Origin: Gaiellales bacterium
Lineage (GTDB): Bacteria; Actinomycetota; Thermoleophilia; RBG-16-64-13
Reading direction: 5' to 3'
Length of the DNA stretch: 55,509 nucleotides
NCBI GenBank assembly: GCA_012719395.1
Contig: JAAYAL010000013.1
Coordinates: forward strand, 1-55,509
The notes under the pieces were generated by a model that searched no databases, was not told the DNA's origin, and saw only the letters and a list, made by a program, of their open reading frames with translations. Below are positions 34,952 to 43,270 of the stretch, piece by piece (position 1 is the first letter of the stretch; each line of letters opens with the position of its first letter). The position numbers were made by a program, and so were the translations under genes.

Positions 34952-36067
34952 CTACGTGCGGATCAGCTCGTACGAGCGGCTGCCCAGCCCGACCTCCTCA
35001 CCATGCTGCAGCTGGACCGTGGGGTCCACATCGTGAACATATGCGAATTTGTCGGCCGCCTCCACCCCGCGTCTGCCGAGAGCGCTGGCGGCGATGCCGA
35101 GCTGCGCGTTGCAGAGGTCATATCCCGCTTGGTCCAGAGCCACAGGGTCCCGGCCGGCCACGATGCCTACGTCGGGAACTAGGGCCGCGTCCGACCACGC
35201 GGCGCAGTCGCAGTCCGGCGTCACGTTGTTGATGAAGGTGACGCCCAGGAACTTGTGGCGCTTGCCATGAACCACGCCCAGCGCGAACTCCGCCATCTTC
35301 CGCTGCACCGTCCCCGCCTCCGCCTCCCAGGAGACAGCCACCGCGCCGTGCATGCAGCTGGTGACACACTCGCCGCACCCGATGCAGGAGTCACGGTCAA
35401 TCACGGCCACACCACCTTGCAGGGAAATGGCTTTCTGTGGGCACCACTCCATGCACCGCCCGCACCCCACGCACCGGCCCCGCTCCACTTCAGGACGGAC
35501 ATCCGAGTGCATCATCTGCTTGCCGGAACGGGGCGCGCAACCCATAGAGAGATTCTTGATCTGTCCACCGAATCCGCTCAGCATATGGCCCTTGAAGTGG
35601 GCCAGAGAGAGAAGGGCGTCCGCGTCCAGCACGCCGGATCCTATCTTTACCCGCTGGTAGATGCTGCCGGGAACGGCCACTTCGCGGTAGTCGTGGCCGC
35701 GCAGGCCGTCCACCACCATAAGCGGAGCACCAATGGTAGCGTAGGAGAAGCCGTTACTGAGGGCGGTGAGAAGGGTGTCGTGGCCGTTGCTGCGCGAGCC
35801 CGCATAGAGCGTGTTTGAGTCCATGACCACCGGCCGTCCGCCCACCTTCCTCACCGCTTCTACCACCGTGCGCACGTAGGCAGGGTGGATATAGCCCAGA
35901 TTGCCCAGTTCACCGAAGCTGAGCTTGATGGCCACCAGATCCCCGCGCGACACCACGTCCCCCAGGCCCGCGCGCTTCATCAGGCGAACCAGCCGGTCCA
36001 GGTTGCGGCGGCCGGCAGAGGCCCGATTGTCAACGAAGTGGACGGGCGCGCTCACTTCGTCCCTCAA
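34952..36067 (-). CDS. DUF362 protein with two [4Fe-4S] ferredoxin motifs
   Basis: Cytoplasmic iron-sulfur protein of 371 residues. The N-terminal DUF362 region (LVAIKLSFGELGNLGYIHPA, SLAHFKGHMLSGFGGQIKNL) is followed by two ferredoxin clusters: CVGCGRCMEWCPQKAI and CIGCGECVTSCMHGAV. DUF362 continues after them (CDCAAWSDAALVPDVGIVAG). Such proteins are common in anaerobes, and their electron partner is unknown. The TTG start overlaps the ROK gene stop as TTGA; a GTG four codons later is an alternative. The overlap implies cotranscription with the kinase. Confidence 0.85.
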   Translation of the reverse strand: MRDEVSAPVHFVDNRASAGRRNLDRLVRLMKRAGLGDVVSRGDLVAIKLSFGELGNLGYIHPAYVRTVVEAVRKVGGRPVVMDSNTLYAGSRSNGHDTLLTALSNGFSYATIGAPLMVVDGLRGHDYREVAVPGSIYQRVKIGSGVLDADALLSLAHFKGHMLSGFGGQIKNLSMGCAPRSGKQMMHSDVRPEVERGRCVGCGRCMEWCPQKAISLQGGVAVIDRDSCIGCGECVTSCMHGAVAVSWEAEAGTVQRKMAEFALGVVHGKRHKFLGVTFINNVTPDCDCAAWSDAALVPDVGIVAGRDPVALDQAGYDLCNAQLGIAASALGRRGVEAADKFAYVHDVDPTVQLQHGEEVGLGSRSYELIRT

Positions 36068-36993
36068 CCCGCGTCCGCTCCGCGCTGTTCCCAGGCCACC
36101 AGCCCGGCTCCTATGGCCCCGGCGGCGGTCCCAAGCTCCGCCTGCTCCACACGTACCCGGTCGCGAGCCGGAGGAAGGGGATGGCGACGCACCACGCGCC
36201 GAGCGGGACCCAGCAGCAACTCACCCAGATTGCCGAGGCCACCGCCCACGATGACCACCTCCGGGTCCAGCAGCGAGACCACATTGGATATCCCCACCCC
36301 CAACCACCAACCGATGGTCTCGAGCGATTGCATGGCGGCAGCACTGCCCTCCTCCGCCAAGCGACCTATCAGCTCGCCGGTGAAGGCGCCCCGCTCAAAC
36401 AGCCCCACGGTACGAAAACCGATGCGCTCAAAGCCGGGGGCCGCCACATACGCTTCCAGGCAGCCCTTCCCCCCACACCTGCAAGGGTCCCCGTGCGCAT
36501 CCACGATCATGTGCCCGATCTCGCCGGCACACCCGTGCGCGCCTCGATGAATCTTGCCCTCAATGAGCAGGGCGCCCCCCACCCCCGTGCCCAGGGTGAT
36601 CATGACGCCGTTGCGGACACCCCGCGCCGCGCCCAGGCGCGCTTCTGCCGTGAGGGCGGCGTTCACATCGTTGTCCAGCACCACGGGCAGGCCCACCTCA
36701 TGCTCTACCAGCGCGGCAAGAGGGTCGTCCTTGAGCGGAAGGTTGGGTGACACCACCACCGTGCCGGTGTCTCTGTCCACCGTCCCGGCACACGCCAGCC
36801 CCACGCCCACCACCGGCCCGGGCGCCGTGGCCCGCGCCTTGCGCACCGACAGGGCTATGGCCTCGACCAATTCATCCCTGTCCCGTGCCCCGTGGCGACG
36901 TTCCTTCACACCGCCCGCCACGGTCCCATCGGTCGCCACAAGAGCGGTGGCCACCTTGGTGCCGCCTACATCAACCCCCAGCGCGTGCTCCAC
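36064..36993 (-). CDS. ROK-family glucokinase-like sugar kinase
   Basis: Phosphorylates a hexose, most likely glucose or an N-acyl hexosamine. The 309-residue product has the ATP loop LGVDVGGTKVATALVA, the sugar-site segments LDNDVNAALTAEARLG and ITLGTGVGGALLIEG. The ROK zinc motif is HGDPCRCGGKGCLEAY, and AGEIGHMIVDAHG carries sugar-contacting residues. Length is normal for the family. The lack of an HTH domain argues against a NagC-type repressor. It precedes the DUF362 gene with an overlapping stop and start, and follows the L,D-transpeptidase gene by 30 bases. Confidence 0.9.
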   Translation of the reverse strand: MEHALGVDVGGTKVATALVATDGTVAGGVKERRHGARDRDELVEAIALSVRKARATAPGPVVGVGLACAGTVDRDTGTVVVSPNLPLKDDPLAALVEHEVGLPVVLDNDVNAALTAEARLGAARGVRNGVMITLGTGVGGALLIEGKIHRGAHGCAGEIGHMIVDAHGDPCRCGGKGCLEAYVAAPGFERIGFRTVGLFERGAFTGELIGRLAEEGSAAAMQSLETIGWWLGVGISNVVSLLDPEVVIVGGGLGNLGELLLGPARRVVRRHPLPPARDRVRVEQAELGTAAGAIGAGLVAWEQRGADAG

Positions 36994-37023
36994 AACCGCC
37001 TCCGTTGCCCGAGTCCATGAGGA

Positions 37024-38574
37024 CTAGCGAACGATATCAACCGGCGTGCCTACATACACCCTGTCGAAAAGGTCCTCGGCATCGGGAATATGCATACGGA
37101 TGCAACCATGCGAGTACCAGCCGCCTATGGACCAGTCACTGGGGGTACCGTGGATGCCCACGTAGGCTACCGACAGCCCCATCCAGCGCGTCCCCAACGG
37201 ATTGCCCGGACCAGGAGACACGGGCTCCAAATGCTCCGCCCAAGGCGATGGCGGCGGAGACCAGGTGGGATTTCTGGTCTTCACCATGATGCTGAAGCTC
37301 CCCAGCGGCGTGGGATACTCCGCCATGCCCACAGCCACACGGTAGGTCTTCACCACGCCCTTGTCGTCGTAGAGGGTGAGCGTGCAGTCTGAACGATCGA
37401 TGAGCACGTACCCCACCAAGCTGCGAACGGTGGCCTCATCCACCCTGCCGCTGACGGCGAGGCCGCGATCCCCCTGGTAGGCGGTCACCGCTGCCGTGGT
37501 GGTGGCATCGTACACAGCGGTGGGTGAGCCCTCAAAGAAGCCCTTGGCGGCCAGCAGCGTCTGCAACTGGTTGACGTCGGCTCCTGCCGCTCCCTGGCTC
37601 ATGGGCCGCCGCCCAAACTGCGCCGTGGAGTCCACCAGGAACTCCTGTGTGTGGGAATCGGAATGGCCGGCCGCGTCCCGGACCTCGATTCCCATGACGT
37701 GCGTGCCTTCGCTCAGTTCCCCCGTGGAAACGGCATAGCGACGCATGAAGGGATCCGCGCTACCCTGCTCCGCCTCCACATCGCTGACCGCCACTCTGGT
37801 GCCATCCACCAGAGCCGTGACGGACAGATGCTGGGGGAAATTGTCCTTCACGGCGAAGCGCACGTTGACGTCGACATCATCCAGGGTATCCTTGATCGCG
37901 GTCTCCATCTCCAAGACCGGCGCTGAGAAATCGGCGAAGGCTTTCCACTCCTTGTGACTGGTGTTGCCCACCGAGTCGGTGGCCTCCACCCGGATGATCC
38001 GCTCGCCCTCCGGCAGGGCCAGCAAGCCCTCCGCGGAATCCAGCCCTTCATCGAGCGAAGCGGGCACACCGTCCACCAAGACCTGCACCCGACCCGGCTC
38101 GTCCAGCACCACCCGGAATAGGTGGGGGGAACTGGGGATCCGCTCCGGCGGCGCGGGCGAGACTACCTTGATGATGGGAGCCGTGGTATCCACCGAGAAA
38201 GCCCAGTGGTGGGCAAGCCGCCGCGCAAACACGTTGTCAGACGTGTAGATCACCGTGACCGTGTGCCGGCCGTCCGCGAACTCGCGTACGGTGCTGACGG
38301 TGGACGGCGCGACAGTCAGGTCCTCCGGCGCGCAGGGGACGCCGTCTATTTCCAGCACCAAGCCGTCATCCTCCGGCGAGTAGCCGGGGATCTCCGCCGT
38401 GATGACCACCTGCGACGTGGCCGCGACGCTGCCGTCATCCGGGCTGACCGCTCCCAGGCTGGCGGCCGTCAGGTACTGCACCCCAAAGAAGGCGCCGGTC
38501 CCCAGCATGGCCAGCGCAAGCACAATCACTCCCCACCAGAACCAGCTCAGCCTCTTGAGGAACGAAGTGGCCAT
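37024..38574 (-). CDS. Membrane-anchored L,D-transpeptidase (YkuD) with PG-binding domain
   Basis: Cell-wall cross-linking enzyme of 516 residues. One membrane helix (WFWWGVIVLALAMLGTGAFF) is followed by Ig-like beta domains (~40-310), including TVTVIYTSDN and IRVEATDSVGNTSH. A PG_binding_1 domain follows (VNQLQTLLAAKGFF). The YkuD domain has LIDRSDCTLTLYDDKGVVKT and the catalytic site GIHGTPSDWSIGGWYSHGCI, with the nucleophilic Cys intact. No ribosome binding site precedes this ATG. In the same frame, 66 bases upstream, an ATG with a strong GGAGGAG begins a 17-codon segment ended by an amber codon. Confidence 0.92.
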   Translation of the reverse strand: MATSFLKRLSWFWWGVIVLALAMLGTGAFFGVQYLTAASLGAVSPDDGSVAATSQVVITAEIPGYSPEDDGLVLEIDGVPCAPEDLTVAPSTVSTVREFADGRHTVTVIYTSDNVFARRLAHHWAFSVDTTAPIIKVVSPAPPERIPSSPHLFRVVLDEPGRVQVLVDGVPASLDEGLDSAEGLLALPEGERIIRVEATDSVGNTSHKEWKAFADFSAPVLEMETAIKDTLDDVDVNVRFAVKDNFPQHLSVTALVDGTRVAVSDVEAEQGSADPFMRRYAVSTGELSEGTHVMGIEVRDAAGHSDSHTQEFLVDSTAQFGRRPMSQGAAGADVNQLQTLLAAKGFFEGSPTAVYDATTTAAVTAYQGDRGLAVSGRVDEATVRSLVGYVLIDRSDCTLTLYDDKGVVKTYRVAVGMAEYPTPLGSFSIMVKTRNPTWSPPPSPWAEHLEPVSPGPGNPLGTRWMGLSVAYVGIHGTPSDWSIGGWYSHGCIRMHIPDAEDLFDRVYVGTPVDIVR

Positions 38575-38586
38575 GGTGCACGCGGA

Positions 38587-38640
38587 CTACACGCGGGAAG
38601 CGGGAGTAGGCTTGCCAAAAGCCTTGCTATGCGACTTCAT
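38587..38640 (-). CDS. 17-codon upstream reading frame before the L,D-transpeptidase
   Basis: Starts at an ATG behind GGAGGAGGG, encodes MKSHSKAFGKPTPASRV and stops at TAG. It is in the same frame as the transpeptidase, whose own ATG lies 12 bases past the TAG without a ribosome binding site. It is either a leader peptide whose translation feeds the downstream start, or the original N-terminus cut by a nonsense change. Confidence 0.4.
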   Translation of the reverse strand: MKSHSKAFGKPTPASRV

Positions 38641-38684
38641 CTGGCCCTCCTCCGCGCACGGCACCCACATGAGAAACTGCGGTC

Positions 38685-38690
38685 ATTATA
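38685..38690 (-). promoter_or_regulatory. Possible -10 element for the L,D-transpeptidase gene
   Basis: A perfect TATAAT on the minus strand overlaps the asparaginase-fusion stop region. The predicted start is ~38678, giving a leader of about 100 bases that contains the small upstream frame. No convincing -35 is seen. Confidence 0.4.
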
Positions 38691-40239
38691 CCGACCCGCC
38701 CTGAGGCGCCGAGGGGGACGCGGCGCCTTCCACCTGATCTTTCGCCAGCAGGGCCTGTGTCCCCTGCTGATAGTGGCCCGGCACGAGCGCCAGACGCACG
38801 TAGCCCTTGTGCCGATAGAAGTCCTCCGCCGCGCTCCCCGCCCACACAGTGATGCACACCCGATGGCCCCCCCGACGCCAGGTCTCCCCCTCCACCGCCG
38901 TCAACAGCGCGCTTCCCACTCCCCGGCCACGTTCCGAGGCCGCCACCAACAGCTCGGTCAATTCCAGCACACCCCCCACCAGGTTGCCAGCAGCCACGCC
39001 CACCACCCGTCCCCCGCGTCGGGCGGCGGCGCCCAGGGGTTCGGTCGACCACGCGAACGATCGACCCAGACTCTCCCGTTCCGCCGCCGGCCATTCCCGC
39101 TCCAGGAACGCCGCCAGCGTAGGCCCGATCCGTTCCAGGCTCACGGTGACCCCCTGGGGAGACAACGCGCCCGGCTCCCGACAGGTCGGCGATACCATCA
39201 GCTCCACATCGCCCACGTCCTTCCCCAGACCATTCCTCAAACGGTGCTCTTCTTCCGGCCACACCCGGCCGGCAGCCTCCCGCATACCCCACTTCTGCAG
39301 CATGCCGGCCGCCACTGCCTGCAGGCGCGGACCAGGGTCGGCGGCCATCTTGACCACACAGCCCCTGCCACCACCCGGGCGGGCGTCCGAGCACACCCTC
39401 CCCATCCCCAGCACGCCGCCCGCCCCGATCTTGCTGACCACCGCCCCGGAAGCCGCCCTCATCACACGGGTATCGAGCCGCCCCTCCCCCGCCACCAGGT
39501 CAGGGTGGGCGATCATGGCATCGCGAAGCAGGGCCAGGGCCGGCGTGGCACCGGCGGCCAGCCGCGCGTACAACATGGCTCCCACGCGCGCCGGCACCCA
39601 CACCACCGGGACGCCGCACCCGTCAATGCCCCCATACAACGACTGCGGCGGCAGGCCCGTCTCCCGGGAGATGGTGGTGAAGATCAACTCCTGCACCGGG
39701 TGGAAGGGTTGGGAGTAGCCGGTTGGATTCACACGCAGATGACGCGCCAGCCCCAGCATGGCGGCATGCTTGCCTGAGCACATGTGGTGCTGCGGGCCGA
39801 AGGCCAGCCCGATGCGCTCCAGGCGGCGCGCCTCTTCCTCATCCAGCGGCAGGGCCGACCCACATTCCAGGTCCCGAGGTGAGAACCCCAGCCTGGCCAG
39901 GAGTCCCTCCACCACCTCGACCTGCTCCGCGGAACCGGCATGGGAGGCACAGGCAATCGCCAGTTCCCGCTCGCTGAAGGCCATAGCCTCCGCCGCTCCG
40001 CTCTCAACCAAGGCCAAGGCCTGAAACGGCTTGGCGGCCGAACGTAGATGCACGGGCGTGGCCGGGTCACCCACGGCAGCCACGACCATTCCTCCCGCAT
40101 CGGCCTCCACCCACACGCCGCGGTAGACGATCTCCGGCCGCCCTCCGCGGGTGAGTGCCAGAATCGGCTCCAGCCGCGCGTCCCACAGTTCGCCGGCCGA
40201 GGACTGACGCACGGTCACCCCACTTGTGGAGTCTTCCAT
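38686..40239 (-). CDS. Asparaginase II - GNAT acetyltransferase fusion
   Basis: A 517-residue protein with two unrelated enzyme domains. Residues ~20-340 are the asparaginase II family (PF06089-like): VYRGVWVEADAGGMVVAAVG, HLRSAAKPFQALALVESGAA, CASHAGSAEQVEVV, HHMCSGKHAAMLGLARHL and GIDGCGVPVVWVPA. Residues ~365-500 form a GNAT domain, with VAAGNLVGGVLELTELLVAA, the acetyl-CoA loop SERGRGVGSALLTAVEGE, and AEDFYRHKGYVRLA near the end. The reading frame is continuous. The first half probably hydrolyses asparagine or a related amide; the acetyl acceptor of the second is unknown. It is the last gene of a four-gene operon, 19 bases after the HD gene. Confidence 0.88.
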   Translation of the reverse strand: MEDSTSGVTVRQSSAGELWDARLEPILALTRGGRPEIVYRGVWVEADAGGMVVAAVGDPATPVHLRSAAKPFQALALVESGAAEAMAFSERELAIACASHAGSAEQVEVVEGLLARLGFSPRDLECGSALPLDEEEARRLERIGLAFGPQHHMCSGKHAAMLGLARHLRVNPTGYSQPFHPVQELIFTTISRETGLPPQSLYGGIDGCGVPVVWVPARVGAMLYARLAAGATPALALLRDAMIAHPDLVAGEGRLDTRVMRAASGAVVSKIGAGGVLGMGRVCSDARPGGGRGCVVKMAADPGPRLQAVAAGMLQKWGMREAAGRVWPEEEHRLRNGLGKDVGDVELMVSPTCREPGALSPQGVTVSLERIGPTLAAFLEREWPAAERESLGRSFAWSTEPLGAAARRGGRVVGVAAGNLVGGVLELTELLVAASERGRGVGSALLTAVEGETWRRGGHRVCITVWAGSAAEDFYRHKGYVRLALVPGHYQQGTQALLAKDQVEGAASPSAPQGGSV

Positions 40240-40258
40240 GGAACCGAAGCCCCGACCC

Positions 40259-40813
40259 CTACAGCCCCAGCTGGGGAGCGATGCCCTGCATCGCAGACAA
40301 CCCCAGCCCCAAGAATTGCTCCAGGGACATGCCGAATTCCTCGCAGCGCGCGATCTGCTCCCGATTGGCCCCCTTGGCGAAGGCCGGCTCCTTGAAGCGC
40401 TTCTTGAGGCTCTTCAGCGCCACCAGCTCCAGCTCCTTCTCCGGCCGGATGAGAGCCGCGGCCGTGATAAGGCCGGACAGGGGATCAGCCGCCATCAGCA
40501 CCCGGTCCAGGAGCGAACGGCAGCAGGAACCGTTGCCCTCGTTGTGGGCGCGCACAGCCTGCAGGACCTCTTCGTCCGCGAAGCCGCGCTCCGCCAGCCA
40601 CTCGGCACCACGCAGCCCGTGCGCCGTCATGTCCTCTGCGGTTTCCTCCACGTCCACATCATGCAGAAGACCGGCCAGTGCCCAGCGCTCCCGGTCGCCG
40701 CCCAGCCGCTCAGCCAGGGCGGCCATGATGGCTTCCGTTGCCAGCATGTGCCGTACCAGATTCTGGCTCTTGACCTTCTCCTCCACCAGCGCCAGGGCCT
40801 CATCCCGCGTCAT
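40259..40813 (-). CDS. HD-domain hydrolase
   Basis: A 184-residue metal-dependent phosphohydrolase. Helices carry VRHMLATEAIMAALAERLGG (His ligand), the HD pair in WALAGLLHDVDVEETAEDM, HGLRGAEWLAERGF and AVRAHNEGNG, then VLMAADPLSGLITAAALIRP. This pattern is common in stand-alone HDIG proteins of anaerobes. The ATG follows GGGAGGG and overlaps the Nudix stop as ATGA. The substrate is not predictable, but the Nudix neighbour hints at nucleotide metabolism. Confidence 0.88.
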   Translation of the reverse strand: MTRDEALALVEEKVKSQNLVRHMLATEAIMAALAERLGGDRERWALAGLLHDVDVEETAEDMTAHGLRGAEWLAERGFADEEVLQAVRAHNEGNGSCCRSLLDRVLMAADPLSGLITAAALIRPEKELELVALKSLKKRFKEPAFAKGANREQIARCEEFGMSLEQFLGLGLSAMQGIAPQLGL

Positions 40814-41361
40814 GTGTCCCTCCCAGGTATCGCCGCCTGCCAGGCCTGGCGGGCCAGATGCGTGGCCCGCATGATGTCCTCGCCCTTCCAAGGCGTCAGC
40901 CTCTTTCGCGAAAGCTCAACCCATTCCGGCACCCCCACCCAACGAGCCTCCTCCGCCTCTTCGGCGTCCAAGCGGAAGCCGGACAGGTCGGCGCCTCCCG
41001 CCGGACGGCAGGCCATGCCCACCGCCAACAGGCGCTCCCCCTTGTGGTAGGTCAGGTGAGCGAAGCAGGGACCGGCGGTGACCACCTGCACGCCGAGCTC
41101 TTCCCACATCTCCCGTCGCAGGGCATCCTCCAGCCCCTCGCCTTCCTCCAGTCTTCCGCCCGGCGGGGCCCACAAGCCCCCGGCCAGCGCCTCCTGCCCC
41201 GTATAGATGGGCGCCAGCCGCGGCGGCAGCCGCACCAGGAGCCAGCCTGCCTCCGCCTCGAGCAGCGCCACCACCGCCACCCGCGCATAGGGTGACCGCG
41301 GCGAACCGACGCCCACCGGCCCGCCCACGGAGATATCCACCGGACTCTCACCACGTACCAT
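40810..41361 (-). CDS. Nudix hydrolase
   Basis: A 183-residue pyrophosphohydrolase of nucleoside diphosphates linked to another moiety. The full Nudix box is present: GGRLEEGEGLEDALRREMWE followed by ELGV. The domain starts at ARVAVVALLEAEAGWLLVRL and includes YTGQEALAGGLWAPPGG. The ATG lies inside the last codons of the aldolase gene, 14 bases of overlap, so the two should be translated from one message. Substrate unknown. Confidence 0.88.
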   Translation of the reverse strand: MVRGESPVDISVGGPVGVGSPRSPYARVAVVALLEAEAGWLLVRLPPRLAPIYTGQEALAGGLWAPPGGRLEEGEGLEDALRREMWEELGVQVVTAGPCFAHLTYHKGERLLAVGMACRPAGGADLSGFRLDAEEAEEARWVGVPEWVELSRKRLTPWKGEDIMRATHLARQAWQAAIPGRDT

Positions 41362-41944
41362 GCTGCTCGCCCTTACTCCTGTACTCCACGGGTTTGATCC
41401 CCGCCAACCGCACCAGATAGACGATGCGCGCCGAAGCCTCAAAGGAACTGGTCCACCGGTAGGATTCCTCCAGCGCATTGCCCGTGGCGAACAAGCCGTG
41501 GCCGCGCAACATGCAGACCTTGTGCGAGCGGAGGGCCTCGCTCAGCAGTTCGGCCATCTCCTGCGACCCCACCGTCTTCTTCGCCGCCACCACCGGCACA
41601 CGATGCAAGGCGTACGAGCCTTCAGTATCGATGGGCACAATCTCATCCAACTCCAGCGACAGCACCACACCATGAGGCGGGTGCGTGTGCAGGATGGCCT
41701 GCGCCGAGGTGGCCTGGTAGATGGCACGGTGCACGAGGAGCTCGCTGGAAGCCAAGGCGGTGCCCGCATCGTCCTTGAAGAGGCCGGTCTCCACCAGGTC
41801 ACCCTGCGAGAGGTTGCCCAGCATGCTGCCCCGCCGGGTGATGACCAGCCTATCCCCAGTCCGCACCGACATGTTGCCGGCGTGCGAGCTGACCAGGCCC
41901 GCCAGGAAGCAGTCCCGCCCTATCTGCCCAAACTGCGCGTACAT
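41348..41944 (-). CDS. Class II aldolase/adducin family protein
   Basis: A 198-residue zinc enzyme related to fuculose-1-phosphate aldolase and sugar epimerases. Motifs are CFLAGLVSSHAGNMSVRTGD, ITRRGSMLGNLSQGDLVETG, the paired His of AILHTHPPHGVVLSL, and CMLRGHGLFATGNALEESYR with the third His. ASSELLVHRAIYQAT lies between them. The actual substrate is open; fuculose-1-P, ribulose-1-P type sugars or methylthioribulose-1-P are typical of the family. It is the first gene of the operon with Nudix, HD and asparaginase-GNAT. A ~250-base leader separates it from the likely promoter. Confidence 0.88.
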   Translation of the reverse strand: MYAQFGQIGRDCFLAGLVSSHAGNMSVRTGDRLVITRRGSMLGNLSQGDLVETGLFKDDAGTALASSELLVHRAIYQATSAQAILHTHPPHGVVLSLELDEIVPIDTEGSYALHRVPVVAAKKTVGSQEMAELLSEALRSHKVCMLRGHGLFATGNALEESYRWTSSFEASARIVYLVRLAGIKPVEYRSKGEQHGTW

Positions 41945-42388
41945 GGCGCCGTCCCTTCCTTGTGTCTTGCATGCGCTGCTCGTCTGTCCCCTTCCCGGGA
42001 GATACACGAAGGAGAAGGCGCTGCCGAGTGTGGAACAAAGACCGGCCGCCGTCCGGGAAGAAGTGAGGGAGACGTGGTCAGGACCGGCCTCGAGACGGCA
42101 GGCGCCGCGTCCCGGCGAGCAGCTGTTCTCCATCATCAGGATCTCCGCGCGCGTGCCCAGTACACGGTACCACTCACGGCCATGCCGGCCGCATGGCTGG
42201 ATTCTAGCAAAGGTGCTCGGGAAACCGGCCGGAAGGGGTGCGGGGCCCGACGCCCGGACCACGAAAGCCGGGCTGACTGCCTCTCCCGGACACCCGGGCA
42301 TGGAATGTGCCCTCAACGACGAACTGATGCGATACTGGACACCGCCGGTGACGGCCGTCGTACAACGAGGAGGTGAAGCGCGCGCGCC
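41945..42388. other. Divergent intergenic region, no gene assigned
   Basis: About 440 bases between the aldolase operon and the plus-strand zinc-ribbon gene. Open frames here show no start signals and no recognisable family. It holds the extended -10 of the aldolase operon and, at 42369-42374, GAGGAGG before the zinc-ribbon gene. The leader is unusually long for the window; no riboswitch was recognised. Confidence 0.4.
42201..42209 (-). promoter_or_regulatory. Extended -10 promoter of the aldolase operon
   Basis: TGCTAGAAT on the minus strand, identical over nine bases to the element before metG. The predicted start near 42194 would leave a leader of about 250 bases before the aldolase ATG. 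Confidence 0.45.
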
Positions 42389-43222
42389 ATGGCTCCCGCC
42401 GATAGTTTTCAATGCAAGAAATGTGGTGTGAAGAATCGCTCCGATCGACTGTTCTGCACGGGTTGCGGAGCGTACTTGGGCTCTCATGAGGAGCAGGTGG
42501 ACCGATTCCAGCCACCGGCGGCGACCCTCAGCCACGCCGCCACATCCGCACCATTGGCCAACAGAGGACGTGGACAGAGTCACCTCTTGGGGGTAGCCCT
42601 GCTCCTGTTCTTCCTGGGAGCCTGCGCGCTGGTCTTCTTCTTCGTGCAGGATCAGATCCAGGCCGTCCGCTCCACGGCCACGACAGGCCTTGTGGCCACC
42701 ACCTCCACCGCCCCCACCACTACCGGCAACGACGCCTCCCCCTCCTCCACCGCCGGCTCCACCACCACCACGACCCATGCCCGACTCATCCCCAGCCGGA
42801 CGGAAGCATCCTCCACTCTGGAAGCCAGCGAGGATTACAGCTACGCGGTGGGCAACCTGAGCGACGGTGACCTGAAGACGGTCTGGAGCGAAGGGGCGGA
42901 AGGTGAGGGAAAGGACCAGTGGTTGCTGTTCACCTTCAACCAGCCGGTGACCCTGGAACGAATAGAGGTGGCAAACGGCTATCAGAGAGATCAACAGCGC
43001 TTCTACGGCAACGCGCGGGTGCGCACCATGCGCATCGATTACTCCTCAGGCCAGAGCCAAGAGATCCAGCTCTTCGACGATATGGGCTACCAACAAGTGG
43101 TGCCGGCTCTGGAAAGCGGCCAGACGGTGACCTCCGTGAAGATGACCATCCTCTCCGTGTACTCCGGCGACGAATGGGAGGATCTGGGCCTGTCCGAGGT
43201 CAGGTTCGTAGGCTCGCGCTAG
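42389..43222 (+). CDS. Zinc-ribbon membrane protein with discoidin-like extracellular domain
   Basis: A 277-residue bitopic protein starting after GAGGAGG. The cytoplasmic N-terminus is a zinc ribbon, CKKCGVKNRSDRLFCTGCGA. A membrane helix follows (LLGVALLLFFLGACALVFFF), then a Thr/Ser-rich linker of ~50 residues. The outer domain (~130-277) resembles an F5/8 type C or NADase-type glycan-binding beta sandwich: LSDGDLKTVWSEGAEGEGKD, WLLFTFNQPVTLERIEVANG and TSVKMTILSVYSGDEWEDLG. I infer a surface sensor or adhesin-like role, with no catalytic site visible. Confidence 0.75.
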   Translation: MAPADSFQCKKCGVKNRSDRLFCTGCGAYLGSHEEQVDRFQPPAATLSHAATSAPLANRGRGQSHLLGVALLLFFLGACALVFFFVQDQIQAVRSTATTGLVATTSTAPTTTGNDASPSSTAGSTTTTTHARLIPSRTEASSTLEASEDYSYAVGNLSDGDLKTVWSEGAEGEGKDQWLLFTFNQPVTLERIEVANGYQRDQQRFYGNARVRTMRIDYSSGQSQEIQLFDDMGYQQVVPALESGQTVTSVKMTILSVYSGDEWEDLGLSEVRFVGSR

Positions 43223-43270
43223 TCAGCAGGGCGTCTTCGGCAGCGCCGCGAACCCACGAAGGGAGTCCCC

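Noticed and set aside
38122-39777. 551-codon plus-strand open frame across the transpeptidase and asparaginase genes
   Set aside because: It spans two genes with clear conserved motifs on the other strand and has no recognisable domain.
41945-42994. N-terminal extension of the class II aldolase to 548 residues
   Set aside because: The extension crosses the promoter region and lies opposite the zinc-ribbon gene; aldolase homology begins at the ATG at 41944.
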